From contig CALLCD010000073.1 in NCBI GenBank assembly GCA_938049795.1, positions 1 through 17,214 of the forward strand: DNA of 17,214 nucleotides, written 5' to 3'. Source of the stretch: an uncultured Hyphomonadaceae bacterium. Its GTDB lineage: Bacteria; Pseudomonadota; Alphaproteobacteria; Caulobacterales; Hyphomonadaceae. This document shows positions 1 to 6,935 of this stretch, in pieces (position 1 is the stretch's first letter; the number at the start of each line of letters is the position of its first letter). The notes beneath the pieces were generated by a model. That model made no database searches and had not been told where the DNA came from. It saw nothing but the letters and a program-made list of their open reading frames with translations. Made by a program: the position numbers and the translations under genes.

Positions 1-69
1 CAGGAGGGGTAGAATACAGAGCGCAACAATAATAGCGACCTGGCCATTTTCATCCGAGCGGAACAACAT
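1..69 (-). CDS. TadE/TadG-like Flp pilus assembly protein, N-terminus only (runs off left edge)
   Basis: Reading the minus strand from the ATG at 69 gives 23 codons with no stop before the window edge: MLFRSDENGQVAIIVALCIL followed by PLL. A short charged head, a Gly-x-Val-Ala-Ile turn and then a hydrophobic helix is the usual start of TadE/TadG-type pseudopilin-like proteins of the Flp/Tad pilus system, which are inner-membrane anchored and act in pilus assembly. An in-frame TGA lies ten codons upstream with no alternative start between. A GGGAAG run about 6-11 nt before the ATG could serve as a weak ribosome binding site. Only the N-terminus is visible, so TadE, TadG or another type IV pilin-like minor protein cannot be told apart. 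Confidence 0.55.
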   Translation of the reverse strand, partial: MLFRSDENGQVAIIVALCILPLL

Positions 70-361
70 GTGAGACTTCCCAAAGCGTATTTGTTTTCAG
101 GTGTTTCTATTAGCAGGGGAAGTTTAATATGCGGCTAGGACGGTATTTGAAATTTGATCTATTCTGTTGGTTTGTTGGTGCCGTTTCAGCGCGCCTTGTC
201 CGACGTCGGGACGGGCCTTTTTGTTGGCTCGCCTCGCTTCCCTCATCCTGAGCGAAGTCGAAGGGTGTCTCGCGCGTTTGACCGGACCCCTCAGAGCCCG
301 CCTCGTGGTTCGACTTCGCTCACTATGAGGCTTCGAGAGAGCCGCCTATTTATGGCTCATT
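70..361. other. Intergenic region between folC and the TadE/G-like gene
   Basis: I find no convincing gene here. The right half holds the inverted-repeat element at 241-330. The left half (about 70-180) is AT-richer than its surroundings and should hold the promoter of the TadE/G-like gene, but I could not pick a clear -35/-10 pair. The open frame that crosses this region on the plus strand is made from the repeat and the antisense of folC. Confidence 0.6.
241..330. repeat. Intergenic inverted-repeat element (REP/MITE-like)
   Basis: The left arm at 241-262 contains CTGAGCGAAGTCGAA. The right arm at 309-330 begins TTCGACTTCGCTCA. The two arms are reverse complements at 20 of 22 positions and are separated by 46 bp, so the unit can form a long stem in DNA or RNA. 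It starts 32 bp beyond the folC stop. From memory, similar CATCCTGAGCGAAGTCGAAG segments are common between genes in many alphaproteobacteria; that was not checked here. It could act as a transcript-end structure for folC, but there is no clean U-run. Confidence 0.75.
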
Positions 362-1621
362 TTAGTCCGGAATCTCGTTGTTTTGGGCGAGAATTTGACC
401 GGCAAGGTAGAGCGAGCCGCAGATGAGTATGCGGGCGGGATTGCGCGCAGCGGCGGCGCTCATGGCCGCTTCGAATGATGTGATCGCCGTCGCTTCAAGC
501 CCTGCTGCCTGCGCGGATGCGGCCAGATCTTCCGGGTCGGCTCCGTCATGACCGTCCGCATTCGGACAGGTGAAGATGCCCGAGACATGCCCCGCAAAGG
601 CCTTGAAATAACTCCTTGAGTCCTTATTGCGCATCATGGCGCAGACCAGCACCGTGTCCCCCTCCAGCGCAGACAGGAAGCGCGCTATGGCTTGGGCCGC
701 ATGCGGATTATGTCCGCCATCGAGCCAGACCTCTGTTCGGTCCGCCATATCCACAACTGGCCCATCCGACAGCTTTTGCAGGCGCGCCGGCCAGACCGCT
801 TCATCTAGTCCGCGCTGAATCGCCGCTTGCGGAACATCGACACCTTCCGCACGCGTTAAAGCAAGGGCCGCAAGGGCAGCATTGGCGCGCTGGTGGCTGC
901 CGAACAAGGCGGTCGGTACGGGCAGCGCAGCGATATGTTCGGGCGCGAGCAAATGCAGCGGCGCATCCAGCGAGAAAGCCTCTTCGGCAATCACACCTGC
1001 GGGCACATCGGACTGGGTGGCGGAGGTGACCGGACAGCCGCGTTTGATGATCCCCGCCTTCTCCCAGGCAATGCGTGAGAGATCGGTTCCGAGATAGGCT
1101 TTGTGGTCATAGTCCACAGGCGTGATCACGCTCATGATCGGCTTGGTGACGATATTGGTGGCGTCGAACCGGCCGCCAAGGCCCGTTTCAAGGATCAGCA
1201 GGTCTGCGGGGATGTCGGCAAAGGCGAGGAAAGCTGCGGCCATTGTGGCTTCGAAATGGGTGATCTCAAGGCGCGGCTCGGTCATCACGGCGTGGTAGAC
1301 CTGATCGAGATAGCTGATCAGCGGGGCATCCTCGATCAGATGACCGGCGAGGCGGATGCGTTCATTGAACCGGACGAGGTGCGGAGAGATCGCGACGTGC
1401 ACGGACAATCCTGCCGACTCGGCCATTGCCCGCATAAAGGCACAGGTCGAGCCTTTGCCATTGGTTCCGGCGACATGGATGACGGGCGGCAGGCGGTCTT
1501 GGGGCCTGTCCAAACGGTCAAGCGCGCGCTCAATCCGGTCAAGCGCCAGATCTATCGTTTTGGGATAGAGGGTCTGAAACCGTGCTAGCGCCGCCTCAAG
1601 CTCGGCACCGGCGCGGTTCAA
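362..1621 (-). CDS. folC: Bifunctional folylpolyglutamate synthase / dihydrofolate synthase
   Basis: A 419-aa cytoplasmic Mur-ligase-family enzyme. It joins L-glutamate to dihydropteroate, making dihydrofolate, and extends the polyglutamate tail of folates with ATP. Visible motifs are the P-loop GTNGKGST at residues 52-59, SPHLVRFNERIRL at 79-91, ETGLGGRFDATN at 145-156 and WEKAGIIKRG near 186-195, whose Lys188 fits the position that is carbamylated in the family. A late DGGHN matches the usual DGAHN of the C-terminal domain. The length is normal. The start is TTG, since no ATG occurs in frame before the P-loop. It overlaps the accD stop by 4 bp, with a GGAG stretch 4 nt upstream, which suggests translational coupling to accD. 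The accD-folC order is common in proteobacteria. Confidence 0.96.
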   Translation of the reverse strand: MNRAGAELEAALARFQTLYPKTIDLALDRIERALDRLDRPQDRLPPVIHVAGTNGKGSTCAFMRAMAESAGLSVHVAISPHLVRFNERIRLAGHLIEDAPLISYLDQVYHAVMTEPRLEITHFEATMAAAFLAFADIPADLLILETGLGGRFDATNIVTKPIMSVITPVDYDHKAYLGTDLSRIAWEKAGIIKRGCPVTSATQSDVPAGVIAEEAFSLDAPLHLLAPEHIAALPVPTALFGSHQRANAALAALALTRAEGVDVPQAAIQRGLDEAVWPARLQKLSDGPVVDMADRTEVWLDGGHNPHAAQAIARFLSALEGDTVLVCAMMRNKDSRSYFKAFAGHVSGIFTCPNADGHDGADPEDLAASAQAAGLEATAITSFEAAMSAAAARNPARILICGSLYLAGQILAQNNEIPD

Positions 1622-2601
1622 GCAGCTCCGCCTTTTGTTGTCTCGGGCAAAGGCGCGTCCGGCACAGCGGGCGGCGCAATCGTCGTGCTGGTCCGGTCAG
1701 CCTTGCGGCGACGTTTGGGCATGAGATGGGCGATCACGCGCGCGACGACCGTTTTCAGCTCGCGGCGGTCAGAGACAATATCGACAACGCCCTTCTCGCG
1801 TAGAAATTCCGAGCGCTGGAAGCCTGCGGGCAGTTTTTCGCGGATGGTCTGCTCGATCACGCGTGGGCCTGAAAAGGCAATCATGGCTTCGGGCTCGGCA
1901 ATGTGGACATCACCCAGCATCGCGTAAGAGGCAGACACGCCGCCCGAGGTCGGGTCGGTCAGGATGACGACATAAGGCAGACCGGCTTCACGCACTTCCT
2001 GGATTGCGAGCGTGGTGCGCGGCATTTGCATGAGCGACAAAGTGCCCTCCTGCATGCGCGCGCCGCCGGATGCGGTGGCGACAATGAAGGCAGCTTTTTT
2101 GGCAACGGCCATTTGCGCGGCGGCGACGAAGGCTTCGCCTGCGGCCATGCCGAGCGAGCCGCCCATGAAGGCAAAATCCTGAATGAGGATGACGGCGGGC
2201 GTACCACCAACTTTGCCGAAGGCGGCGGACATGCAGTCATCCTGACGGATTGGATCACCGCCAAGTTCTGCTTCGACTTTTTCGCGGCCATCAATTTTAG
2301 ACTTGGCGGCTTTCAGACGCGACGTATAGGTCTTGTCGTCCTTGAATTTGAGCGGATCGCGCGGAGCGGGCGGCAGGGCGATGGCTTCCCAGCGCTGCTC
2401 GTCAAACAGAAGGCGGAACCTATTGCGCGGGGAAATGCGCATGTGTGCGCCGGCGGGGGTCACCCACCAGCTTTCTTCGAGGTCGGTTTTATAGACCAGT
2501 TCGCCGCTTTTGGGGCATTTGACCCAGAGATTGTCGGGCGTGTCGCGTTTGCCAAGCAGGTTTTTCAAACCGGGCGGGCGGATGTTTGAAAGCCAGTTCA
2601 T
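1618..2601 (-). CDS. accD: Acetyl-CoA carboxylase carboxyltransferase subunit beta
   Basis: A 327-aa beta subunit of the acetyl-CoA carboxylase carboxyltransferase. With AccA it moves the carboxyl group from biotin carrier protein to acetyl-CoA, giving malonyl-CoA for fatty-acid synthesis. The body is typical: HMRISPRNR near 53-61, an FMGGSLGMAAGE segment, a SGGARMQEG oxyanion-type loop and DPTSGGVSASYAMLGD. The N-terminal zinc ribbon is unusual. Where E. coli has C-x2-C and C-x2-C, this protein has CPKS (29-32) and TPAG (48-51), so only one of four cysteines remains. I recall similar losses in other alphaproteobacterial AccD proteins. The ATG at 2601 has a strong AGAGGAG ribosome binding site (2612-2618). 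The C-terminal tail is Pro/Thr-rich. It is 214 bp downstream of trpA. Confidence 0.96.
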   Translation of the reverse strand: MNWLSNIRPPGLKNLLGKRDTPDNLWVKCPKSGELVYKTDLEESWWVTPAGAHMRISPRNRFRLLFDEQRWEAIALPPAPRDPLKFKDDKTYTSRLKAAKSKIDGREKVEAELGGDPIRQDDCMSAAFGKVGGTPAVILIQDFAFMGGSLGMAAGEAFVAAAQMAVAKKAAFIVATASGGARMQEGTLSLMQMPRTTLAIQEVREAGLPYVVILTDPTSGGVSASYAMLGDVHIAEPEAMIAFSGPRVIEQTIREKLPAGFQRSEFLREKGVVDIVSDRRELKTVVARVIAHLMPKRRRKADRTSTTIAPPAVPDAPLPETTKGGAA

Positions 2602-2815
2602 ATGAGCTGAACTCCTCTAAATCATGTCTCAAGCGAGGCTTTTATCGGCCCGGCAGAAAATCTAAAACACTTGCCGTTGGGGTAAGGGATCGTATGACCA
2701 CTCTTCTACCGGCAGATGTCAACTCCTTACATGCAACGCCTCTGAACCTAATCATGACCCAGAAGATCAACAGGCTTAGCCCTGTTTTCTGTATTGTTTA
2801 AGCCAAAAAGCGCAT
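2602..2815. other. trpA-accD intergenic region
   Basis: This 214-bp gap is long for a tightly packed operon, so accD-folC may have its own promoter here. Next to the accD start lies a clear Shine-Dalgarno (2612-2618, minus strand). Near the trpA end is a short hairpin (2769-2786). No leader peptide or riboswitch was recognised. The 71-codon plus-strand frame over it shows no recognisable protein features. Confidence 0.5.
2769..2786. terminator. Small hairpin after trpA (weak terminator candidate)
   Basis: AACAGG at 2769-2774 and CCTGTT at 2781-2786 form a perfect 6-bp stem with a 6-nt loop. It lies 30 bp beyond the trpA stop. The T-rich tail (TTTCT) follows on the plus strand, while on the minus strand, where the genes lie, the tail is GATCTTC. 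It is therefore at best a weak or Rho-assisted end for trpA. Confidence 0.25.
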
Positions 2816-3643
2816 TTAGGCGCGATTTACACCTCTTATAGACCCGCTTAGCTCTTTCGCCAAATCTCCCATACCGTTGATTGCAGCGGTCAGGTCACCC
2901 GTTTCAGCCGCACGTGCTGCGTGTTCGACAAAAGCCGAGCCGACGACGACCCCGTCTGCGATCTGCGCCATGGCCGCCGCCTGCGCACCGTTTCTCACGC
3001 CGAAGCCGACACAAATGGGCAGGCCAGACACACGGCGGGCCATATCGACATTGGGTTTGATCGCTTGCGGATCGGCGGAGCCTGCGCCCGTCACCCCGGT
3101 CACGGCGACAAAATAGAGAAAGCCAGATGCGCCCTCGGCGACGGTTTTCATTCTCGCTTCGCTGGTGGTCGGGGTTGCAAGCCGGATCACGGAGAGTTCA
3201 TGGGGCGCGTAGGCGGTGCGCAGGGGCTGGTCTTCTTCAGGCGGCAAATCGACGATAATTGTGCCGTCTATGCCCGCGTCCGCCGCCCTGCCCGCAAAAG
3301 CCTCATATCCCATCGAATGGACCGGATTTGCATAGCCCATCAGGATAAGCGGGGTCTCGGAATCTTCTTCGCGGAACCTTTGGGCAAGGGTAAACACATG
3401 GTTAAGGGTGGTGCCCGCCTTGAGGCTGCGTTGACCGGCGCGCTGGATGGCCGCGCCGTCTGCCATCGGGTCGGTAAAGGGCGCGCCAAGCTCGATAATG
3501 TCTGCGCCATTGTCCCGAAGTGCGCACATGGCCTGAAAAGAGGTTTCCAGGTCCGGATCTCCGACCATGAGATAGGACACCAGCGCGGCGCGGTGTTCGG
3601 CTTTTGCTTTTTCGAAGCGAGCGGTAATTCGCGAGGTTGGCAT
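2816..3643 (-). CDS. trpA: Tryptophan synthase subunit alpha
   Basis: A 275-aa TIM-barrel enzyme. It cleaves indole-3-glycerol phosphate to indole and glyceraldehyde 3-phosphate and passes indole through a tunnel to TrpB. The signature ELGAPFTDPMADG contains Glu51 and Asp62, matching the catalytic Glu49 and Asp60 of the E. coli enzyme. The next residue is Ala where Pro is usual (ADGAAIQ). GFGVRNGAQ near the end fits the phosphate-binding strand-loop. The length is normal. The ATG at 3643 gives the normal start (MPTSRITARF), but the upstream sequence has no strong Shine-Dalgarno. It lies 95 bp after the small membrane-protein gene and is separated from trpB by two unrelated genes, whereas the two usually adjoin. 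Confidence 0.97.
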   Translation of the reverse strand: MPTSRITARFEKAKAEHRAALVSYLMVGDPDLETSFQAMCALRDNGADIIELGAPFTDPMADGAAIQRAGQRSLKAGTTLNHVFTLAQRFREEDSETPLILMGYANPVHSMGYEAFAGRAADAGIDGTIIVDLPPEEDQPLRTAYAPHELSVIRLATPTTSEARMKTVAEGASGFLYFVAVTGVTGAGSADPQAIKPNVDMARRVSGLPICVGFGVRNGAQAAAMAQIADGVVVGSAFVEHAARAAETGDLTAAINGMGDLAKELSGSIRGVNRA

Positions 3644-3738
3644 AGAGGGTGTCCGCTTGGGCTTGGGGCGACGACAGATGTGCGCCCGTGATCATCCGCG
3701 TTCATACGCGCAATTTCGGCGATGGCAAGCGGGCAGGT

Positions 3739-4152
3739 CTAAGCGTCGTCGGGCGTGGCTTTTGGCAGCACTTTGGGCGGGGTCTTTGTCTTGGCGCTGC
3801 GGCCTTTCAAAATTTCGCCTGTACCATGCATGATGTGGTCGACGACCAAAGCGAGCCCCGCCCCCATCGAATGGAGCAAAGAGCGCTGGAGCAATTCGAT
3901 CATGTTGGAAAATGTCACACGTTCGGAGATGGCCCCGTCAAAGAACATGATCGAGATGATGCCGACCGTGCCGAGCAAGGAATAGAATACGGCGACGACC
4001 AGATTGCCGCCGGCGAACCAGCGTAGGGCTTGCGGGCGATGGAATTGTTGCAGCTCTTCGTCCGACAGGGTGAGCCGTCTTGGTCCATCGGCCATAGGCG
4101 TGATGGCTGCATCGGCCTTGCGCCGGAACATGTTTCCTAAAAAGCGTTTCAA
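3739..4152 (-). CDS. Small membrane protein of unknown function
   Basis: I do not recognise this 137-aa protein. The N-terminus is basic (MKRFLGNMFRRK), followed by a polar stretch with LSDEELQQFHRPQALRW (about 29-45). One strongly hydrophobic segment at about 46-72 is probably a membrane helix. A second, weaker hydrophobic stretch lies at about 92-106. The C-terminus is Lys/Pro-rich (GRSAKTKTPPKVLPKATPDDA, written here as residues 117-137). The start is TTG at 4152, supported by GAGGA nine nucleotides upstream; the first ATG would remove seven residues. It sits between the L,D-transpeptidase-like gene (115 bp upstream) and trpA (95 bp downstream) and is probably co-transcribed. The charge pattern suggests an inner-membrane protein with cytoplasmic ends. 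Confidence 0.75.
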   Translation of the reverse strand: MKRFLGNMFRRKADAAITPMADGPRRLTLSDEELQQFHRPQALRWFAGGNLVVAVFYSLLGTVGIISIMFFDGAISERVTFSNMIELLQRSLLHSMGAGLALVVDHIMHGTGEILKGRSAKTKTPPKVLPKATPDDA

Positions 4153-4267
4153 TTTCCCGCGTCCTCAGTGTTTGGTTTAGACTTCGCACTTATGTGGAGA
4201 TCTAATTCATCAAATTTATAGATAGGCGCTTGGAGCGAGAAAAACCAGATGGGCTGTGTTGCGGGCG

Positions 4268-4903
4268 CTATTCGGCATTGAAGACATATCGGCGGTTTTC
4301 GACTTCGGTGTTGGGCGGTCTCTGATCTGCCTCGAACAGGTCATAGCCCTCTTTGATATTGGACCAGAAGGCGTGCCAGTGATGGTCCGCCTTTGCTGCG
4401 AGCGCGGCATCGGTCAACCGGAAGGGGAAGATATGGACGCGGACACCGGGCTGACCGGCGGCAAGGCTGTCCTCTAGGGCGCCGTAGATCTCCTCGATTC
4501 CCCCATCGGTCATCGCGTAACACCCGATGGAGACGCAATTGCCGTGGACCATCAGATAGTCGCCGGTGCGGCCGTGGGCGCGGTCATACCGATTGGGATA
4601 GCCGAGATTGAAGGAGAGATGGTAGGCGGAGTTGGGATTAAGGTTCTGGCGGGTGACCCAGTAGAACCCTTCGGGGGCTTGCCGGTCGCCCTGTTTAAGC
4701 TTTGGGCCTAAATCGCCCGAATAGGCGCAAATTGGATAGATTTTGGTGAGTTTGTACGCAGCCTCACCTTCGCTGCGGGACCATAATTCAAGCTCGGCCT
4801 CGGCTTTGAAGATGCGGATAAAGGTCTCGTCGGCCTGGGCGGGGGCTGGCAGCAGGATTGTGCAGAGATAGAGCAACAATAAGATGGATATGCGGACCAT
4901 CAT
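4268..4903 (-). CDS. YafK-like murein L,D-transpeptidase family protein
   Basis: A 211-aa exported protein of the YkuD (L,D-transpeptidase) fold. Residues 1-24 form a signal peptide ending PAQA. The catalytic block VHGNCVSIGCYAMTD has His120 and the nucleophilic Cys128 in the S-x-G-C context. Together with the preceding GYPNRYDRAHGRTGDYLMVHG it matches the E. coli YafK/DpaA subgroup better than the classical cross-linking Ldts. YafK/DpaA detaches Braun's lipoprotein from peptidoglycan, so this protein may be a periplasmic hydrolase or transferase acting on murein peptides; which reaction it performs is not shown by the sequence. The start is MM, with the ATGs at 4903 and 4900, and no strong ribosome binding site. 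It is 45 bp downstream of trpB, so it probably shares its transcript. Confidence 0.88.
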   Translation of the reverse strand: MMVRISILLLLYLCTILLPAPAQADETFIRIFKAEAELELWSRSEGEAAYKLTKIYPICAYSGDLGPKLKQGDRQAPEGFYWVTRQNLNPNSAYHLSFNLGYPNRYDRAHGRTGDYLMVHGNCVSIGCYAMTDGGIEEIYGALEDSLAAGQPGVRVHIFPFRLTDAALAAKADHHWHAFWSNIKEGYDLFEADQRPPNTEVENRRYVFNAE

Positions 4904-4948
4904 AAGAGATTATCGCAAGACTATTGCGGCAATTTCAAGCCTGTTTGC

Positions 4949-6160
4949 CTAGATTTCCACGCCCAGATGTTCGGCGACGGAGAAGACGTCTTTGTCGCCG
5001 CGGCCGCAGAGATTCATTATGAGTATGCCCGCCGAATCTATGGTTTCGAGGGCGTCGGGCAATCTGGCGAGGGCGTGGGAGGGCTCAAGTGCGGGGATGA
5101 TTCCCTCCAGACGTGTGCAAAGCTGGAAGGCTTCGAGCGCTTCATCGTCTTTGCAGGTCATATATTCGGCCCGGCCGGTATCGCGCAGGAAGGCATGCTC
5201 GGGACCGATGCCCGGATAGTCGAGCCCGGCGGAGATGGAATGGGCATCGAAAATCTGTCCGGCGTCATCCTGCAAGAGATAGGTCTTGTTGCCGTGGAGA
5301 ATACCAGGCTCACCGCCATTGAGCGCGGCCGCATGCATGCCGGTTTCGACCCCGTGACCGGATGCCTCGACGCCGATCAGTCTGACCATTTCATCTTCGA
5401 GGAAGGGATGGAACAGGCCGATCGCGTTTGAGCCGCCGCCGATACAGGCCATGACGGCATCTGGCAGTCGCCCTTCCCGCTCGAGGATCTGCGCGCGGGC
5501 TTCTTTGCCTATAATTGACTGGAAATCACGCACAAGTTCTGGATAAGGGTGTGGGCCAGCGGCGGTTCCGATGCAGTAGAACGTCTCATCCACATTTGTT
5601 ACCCAGTCTCGGAGCGCTTCGTTCATGGCGTCTTTGAGCGTGCCGGTCCCCGATGATACGGGTACAATTTCCGCACCCAGTAATTTCATGCGGAACACGT
5701 TGGGCTTTTGCCGCTCGACATCGGTTGCGCCCATGAACACCACGCATTTTAGGCCGAACCGCGCGCAGACTGTGGCGGTGGCGACGCCGTGTTGTCCGGC
5801 GCCGGTCTCGGCGATGATCCGCGTTTTGCCCATGCGCATGGCGAGCAGAACCTGTCCGAGGCAGTTGTTGATCTTGTGCGCGCCGGTGTGGTTGAGCTCA
5901 TCGCGCTTGAAATAGACTTTGGCCTTGCCGAAATGTTCGGTGATGCGTTCGGCAAAATAGAGCGGGCTCGGGCGGCCGACATAATGCGCCCAGAGATCGT
6001 CCATTTGCGCTTTGAAGGCTGGATCTTTCTTGGCCGCGCGATATTCCGTTTCAAGATCGAGGATGAGCGGCATCAGGGTCTCGGCGACGTAACGTCCGCC
6101 AAAATCTCCAAAACGGCCGTTTTCGTCGGGCCATTGATCCCAGGTGTTCGGCTTGTTCAT
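4949..6160 (-). CDS. trpB: Tryptophan synthase subunit beta
   Basis: A 403-aa PLP enzyme that condenses indole with L-serine to give L-tryptophan, in an alpha2-beta2 complex with TrpA. Key features are HTGAHKINN (91-99) with the PLP lysine at 96, AETGAGQHG with the catalytic Glu at 118, and the phosphate-binding GGGSN at 241-245. HSISAGLDYPGIGPEH, near the indole tunnel and metal site, follows. I chose the ATG at 6160 (MNKPNTWDQW), which has AAAGG seven nucleotides upstream and matches the family's N-terminus. A longer frame to a TTG at 6211 would overlap the end of trpF and add 17 non-conserved residues. It is 25 bp after trpF. Confidence 0.97.
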   Translation of the reverse strand: MNKPNTWDQWPDENGRFGDFGGRYVAETLMPLILDLETEYRAAKKDPAFKAQMDDLWAHYVGRPSPLYFAERITEHFGKAKVYFKRDELNHTGAHKINNCLGQVLLAMRMGKTRIIAETGAGQHGVATATVCARFGLKCVVFMGATDVERQKPNVFRMKLLGAEIVPVSSGTGTLKDAMNEALRDWVTNVDETFYCIGTAAGPHPYPELVRDFQSIIGKEARAQILEREGRLPDAVMACIGGGSNAIGLFHPFLEDEMVRLIGVEASGHGVETGMHAAALNGGEPGILHGNKTYLLQDDAGQIFDAHSISAGLDYPGIGPEHAFLRDTGRAEYMTCKDDEALEAFQLCTRLEGIIPALEPSHALARLPDALETIDSAGILIMNLCGRGDKDVFSVAEHLGVEI

Positions 6161-6185
6161 GTGCTGGCCTTTGCGCTCGGTAGGG

Positions 6186-6830
6186 TCAGGATTGGCGGAC
6201 GGTCTCGACAAATGTCCGGATCAAGTCTGCGTTCTTTAGCCCCCGAACGCGTTCAACGCCAGAGGACACATCGACCGCGCCTGCCCCCATTTGCGCGATG
6301 GCTTCGGTGACATTGTCTGCGGTGAGGCCGCCCGCGAGAATCCAGGGCGGGGTGCCGCGCGGATCATTGGTAAACGCTTTAAGCAGGCTCCAGTCGAACG
6401 GGACGCCGTGTCCGCCGCTGTTTTCAGCCTGTTCAGGGGCTTTGGCGTCGAGCAGGAGCCGGTCGGCCATGTCATAGGTGCGGGCGGTTTCGAGGTCTTG
6501 GGCGGTGGCGATGCCGATGGCTTTCCAGATTTCGATCCCCGTGCGGGCTTTGATTTCGGCCACGCGCTCCGGGGGCTCTTGTCCGTGCAGTTGGAGTATG
6601 GGGAAGCCGAGCGCGGTCACCGCATCAATTTCGGCATCATCCGCGTCGACAAGGAGGGCGACGGGCACCGTGTTGCCAACATGGAGGAGCAGGTTTTGGG
6701 CGGCGCTTGGCGGGACGAAACGCGGGCTTTTGGGGAAGAAATTAAAGCCCACCCAGTCGACGCCAAGTGCGGCGGCGGTCCGCAAGCTGTCTGGCTCTTT
6801 GAAGCCGCAAATTTTGATCTGGACGTGCAT
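6186..6830 (-). CDS. trpF: Phosphoribosylanthranilate isomerase
   Basis: A 214-aa monofunctional TIM-barrel enzyme that converts N-(5-phosphoribosyl)anthranilate to CdRP in tryptophan synthesis (Amadori rearrangement). The KICG motif gives the catalytic base Cys8, and LLLDAK gives the general acid Asp128. GFNFFPKSPRF (28-38), LQLHGQE (about 79-85), ILAGGLTADN and VDVSSGVE are all standard and include the phosphate-binding loops. The start is ATG at 6830, with AAGGCGGA directly upstream. It is the first trp gene of this group, 105 bp downstream of the exported-protein cluster, and its promoter should lie at 6831-6935. The other trp genes (E, G, D, C) are not in the window. Confidence 0.97.
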   Translation of the reverse strand: MHVQIKICGFKEPDSLRTAAALGVDWVGFNFFPKSPRFVPPSAAQNLLLHVGNTVPVALLVDADDAEIDAVTALGFPILQLHGQEPPERVAEIKARTGIEIWKAIGIATAQDLETARTYDMADRLLLDAKAPEQAENSGGHGVPFDWSLLKAFTNDPRGTPPWILAGGLTADNVTEAIAQMGAGAVDVSSGVERVRGLKNADLIRTFVETVRQS

Positions 6831-6908
6831 TCCGCCTTGCTAGTCGGTTGGCGGGTTAGGTGCAAGGCATCAGCGGGGCGGCTTCGTGGTTTCATCGACC
6901 GTTAAGGA

Positions 6909-6926
6909 TGGCCGAGCCCGTGGCCA
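6909..6926. terminator. Hairpin after the 888-aa gene (weak terminator candidate)
   Basis: TGGCC (6909-6913) and GGCCA (6922-6926) form a GC-rich stem with an 8-nt loop, 9 bp beyond the stop of the 888-aa gene and before trpF. The tail on the minus strand is TCCTTAAC and not a U-run. It is a plausible boundary between the surface-protein genes and the trp genes, but weak. Confidence 0.3.
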
Positions 6927-6935
6927 TTACAGATA

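Noticed and set aside
198..222. Plus-strand terminator formed by GTCCGACGTCGGGAC followed by TTTTT
   Set aside because: The usable stem is only 4 bp with a 7-nt loop, the T-run is 5 nt away, and no plus-strand gene ends here.
154..426. 90-codon plus-strand frame over the folC-side intergenic region
   Set aside because: Its middle is translated inverted-repeat sequence and its end is antisense folC. No protein features are visible.
1903..2589. 228-codon plus-strand frame opposite accD
   Set aside because: It is fully antisense to accD, and its composition (Gly/Phe/Ala/His-rich) is typical of a shadow frame.
6161..6211. 17-residue N-terminal extension of TrpB from a TTG
   Set aside because: It would overlap the trpF end, has no family conservation, and the ATG at 6160 has a good ribosome binding site.
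6831..6935. Tryptophan attenuator or leader peptide upstream of trpF
   Set aside because: No short frame with tandem Trp codons and no mutually exclusive hairpins could be found in these 105 bp.
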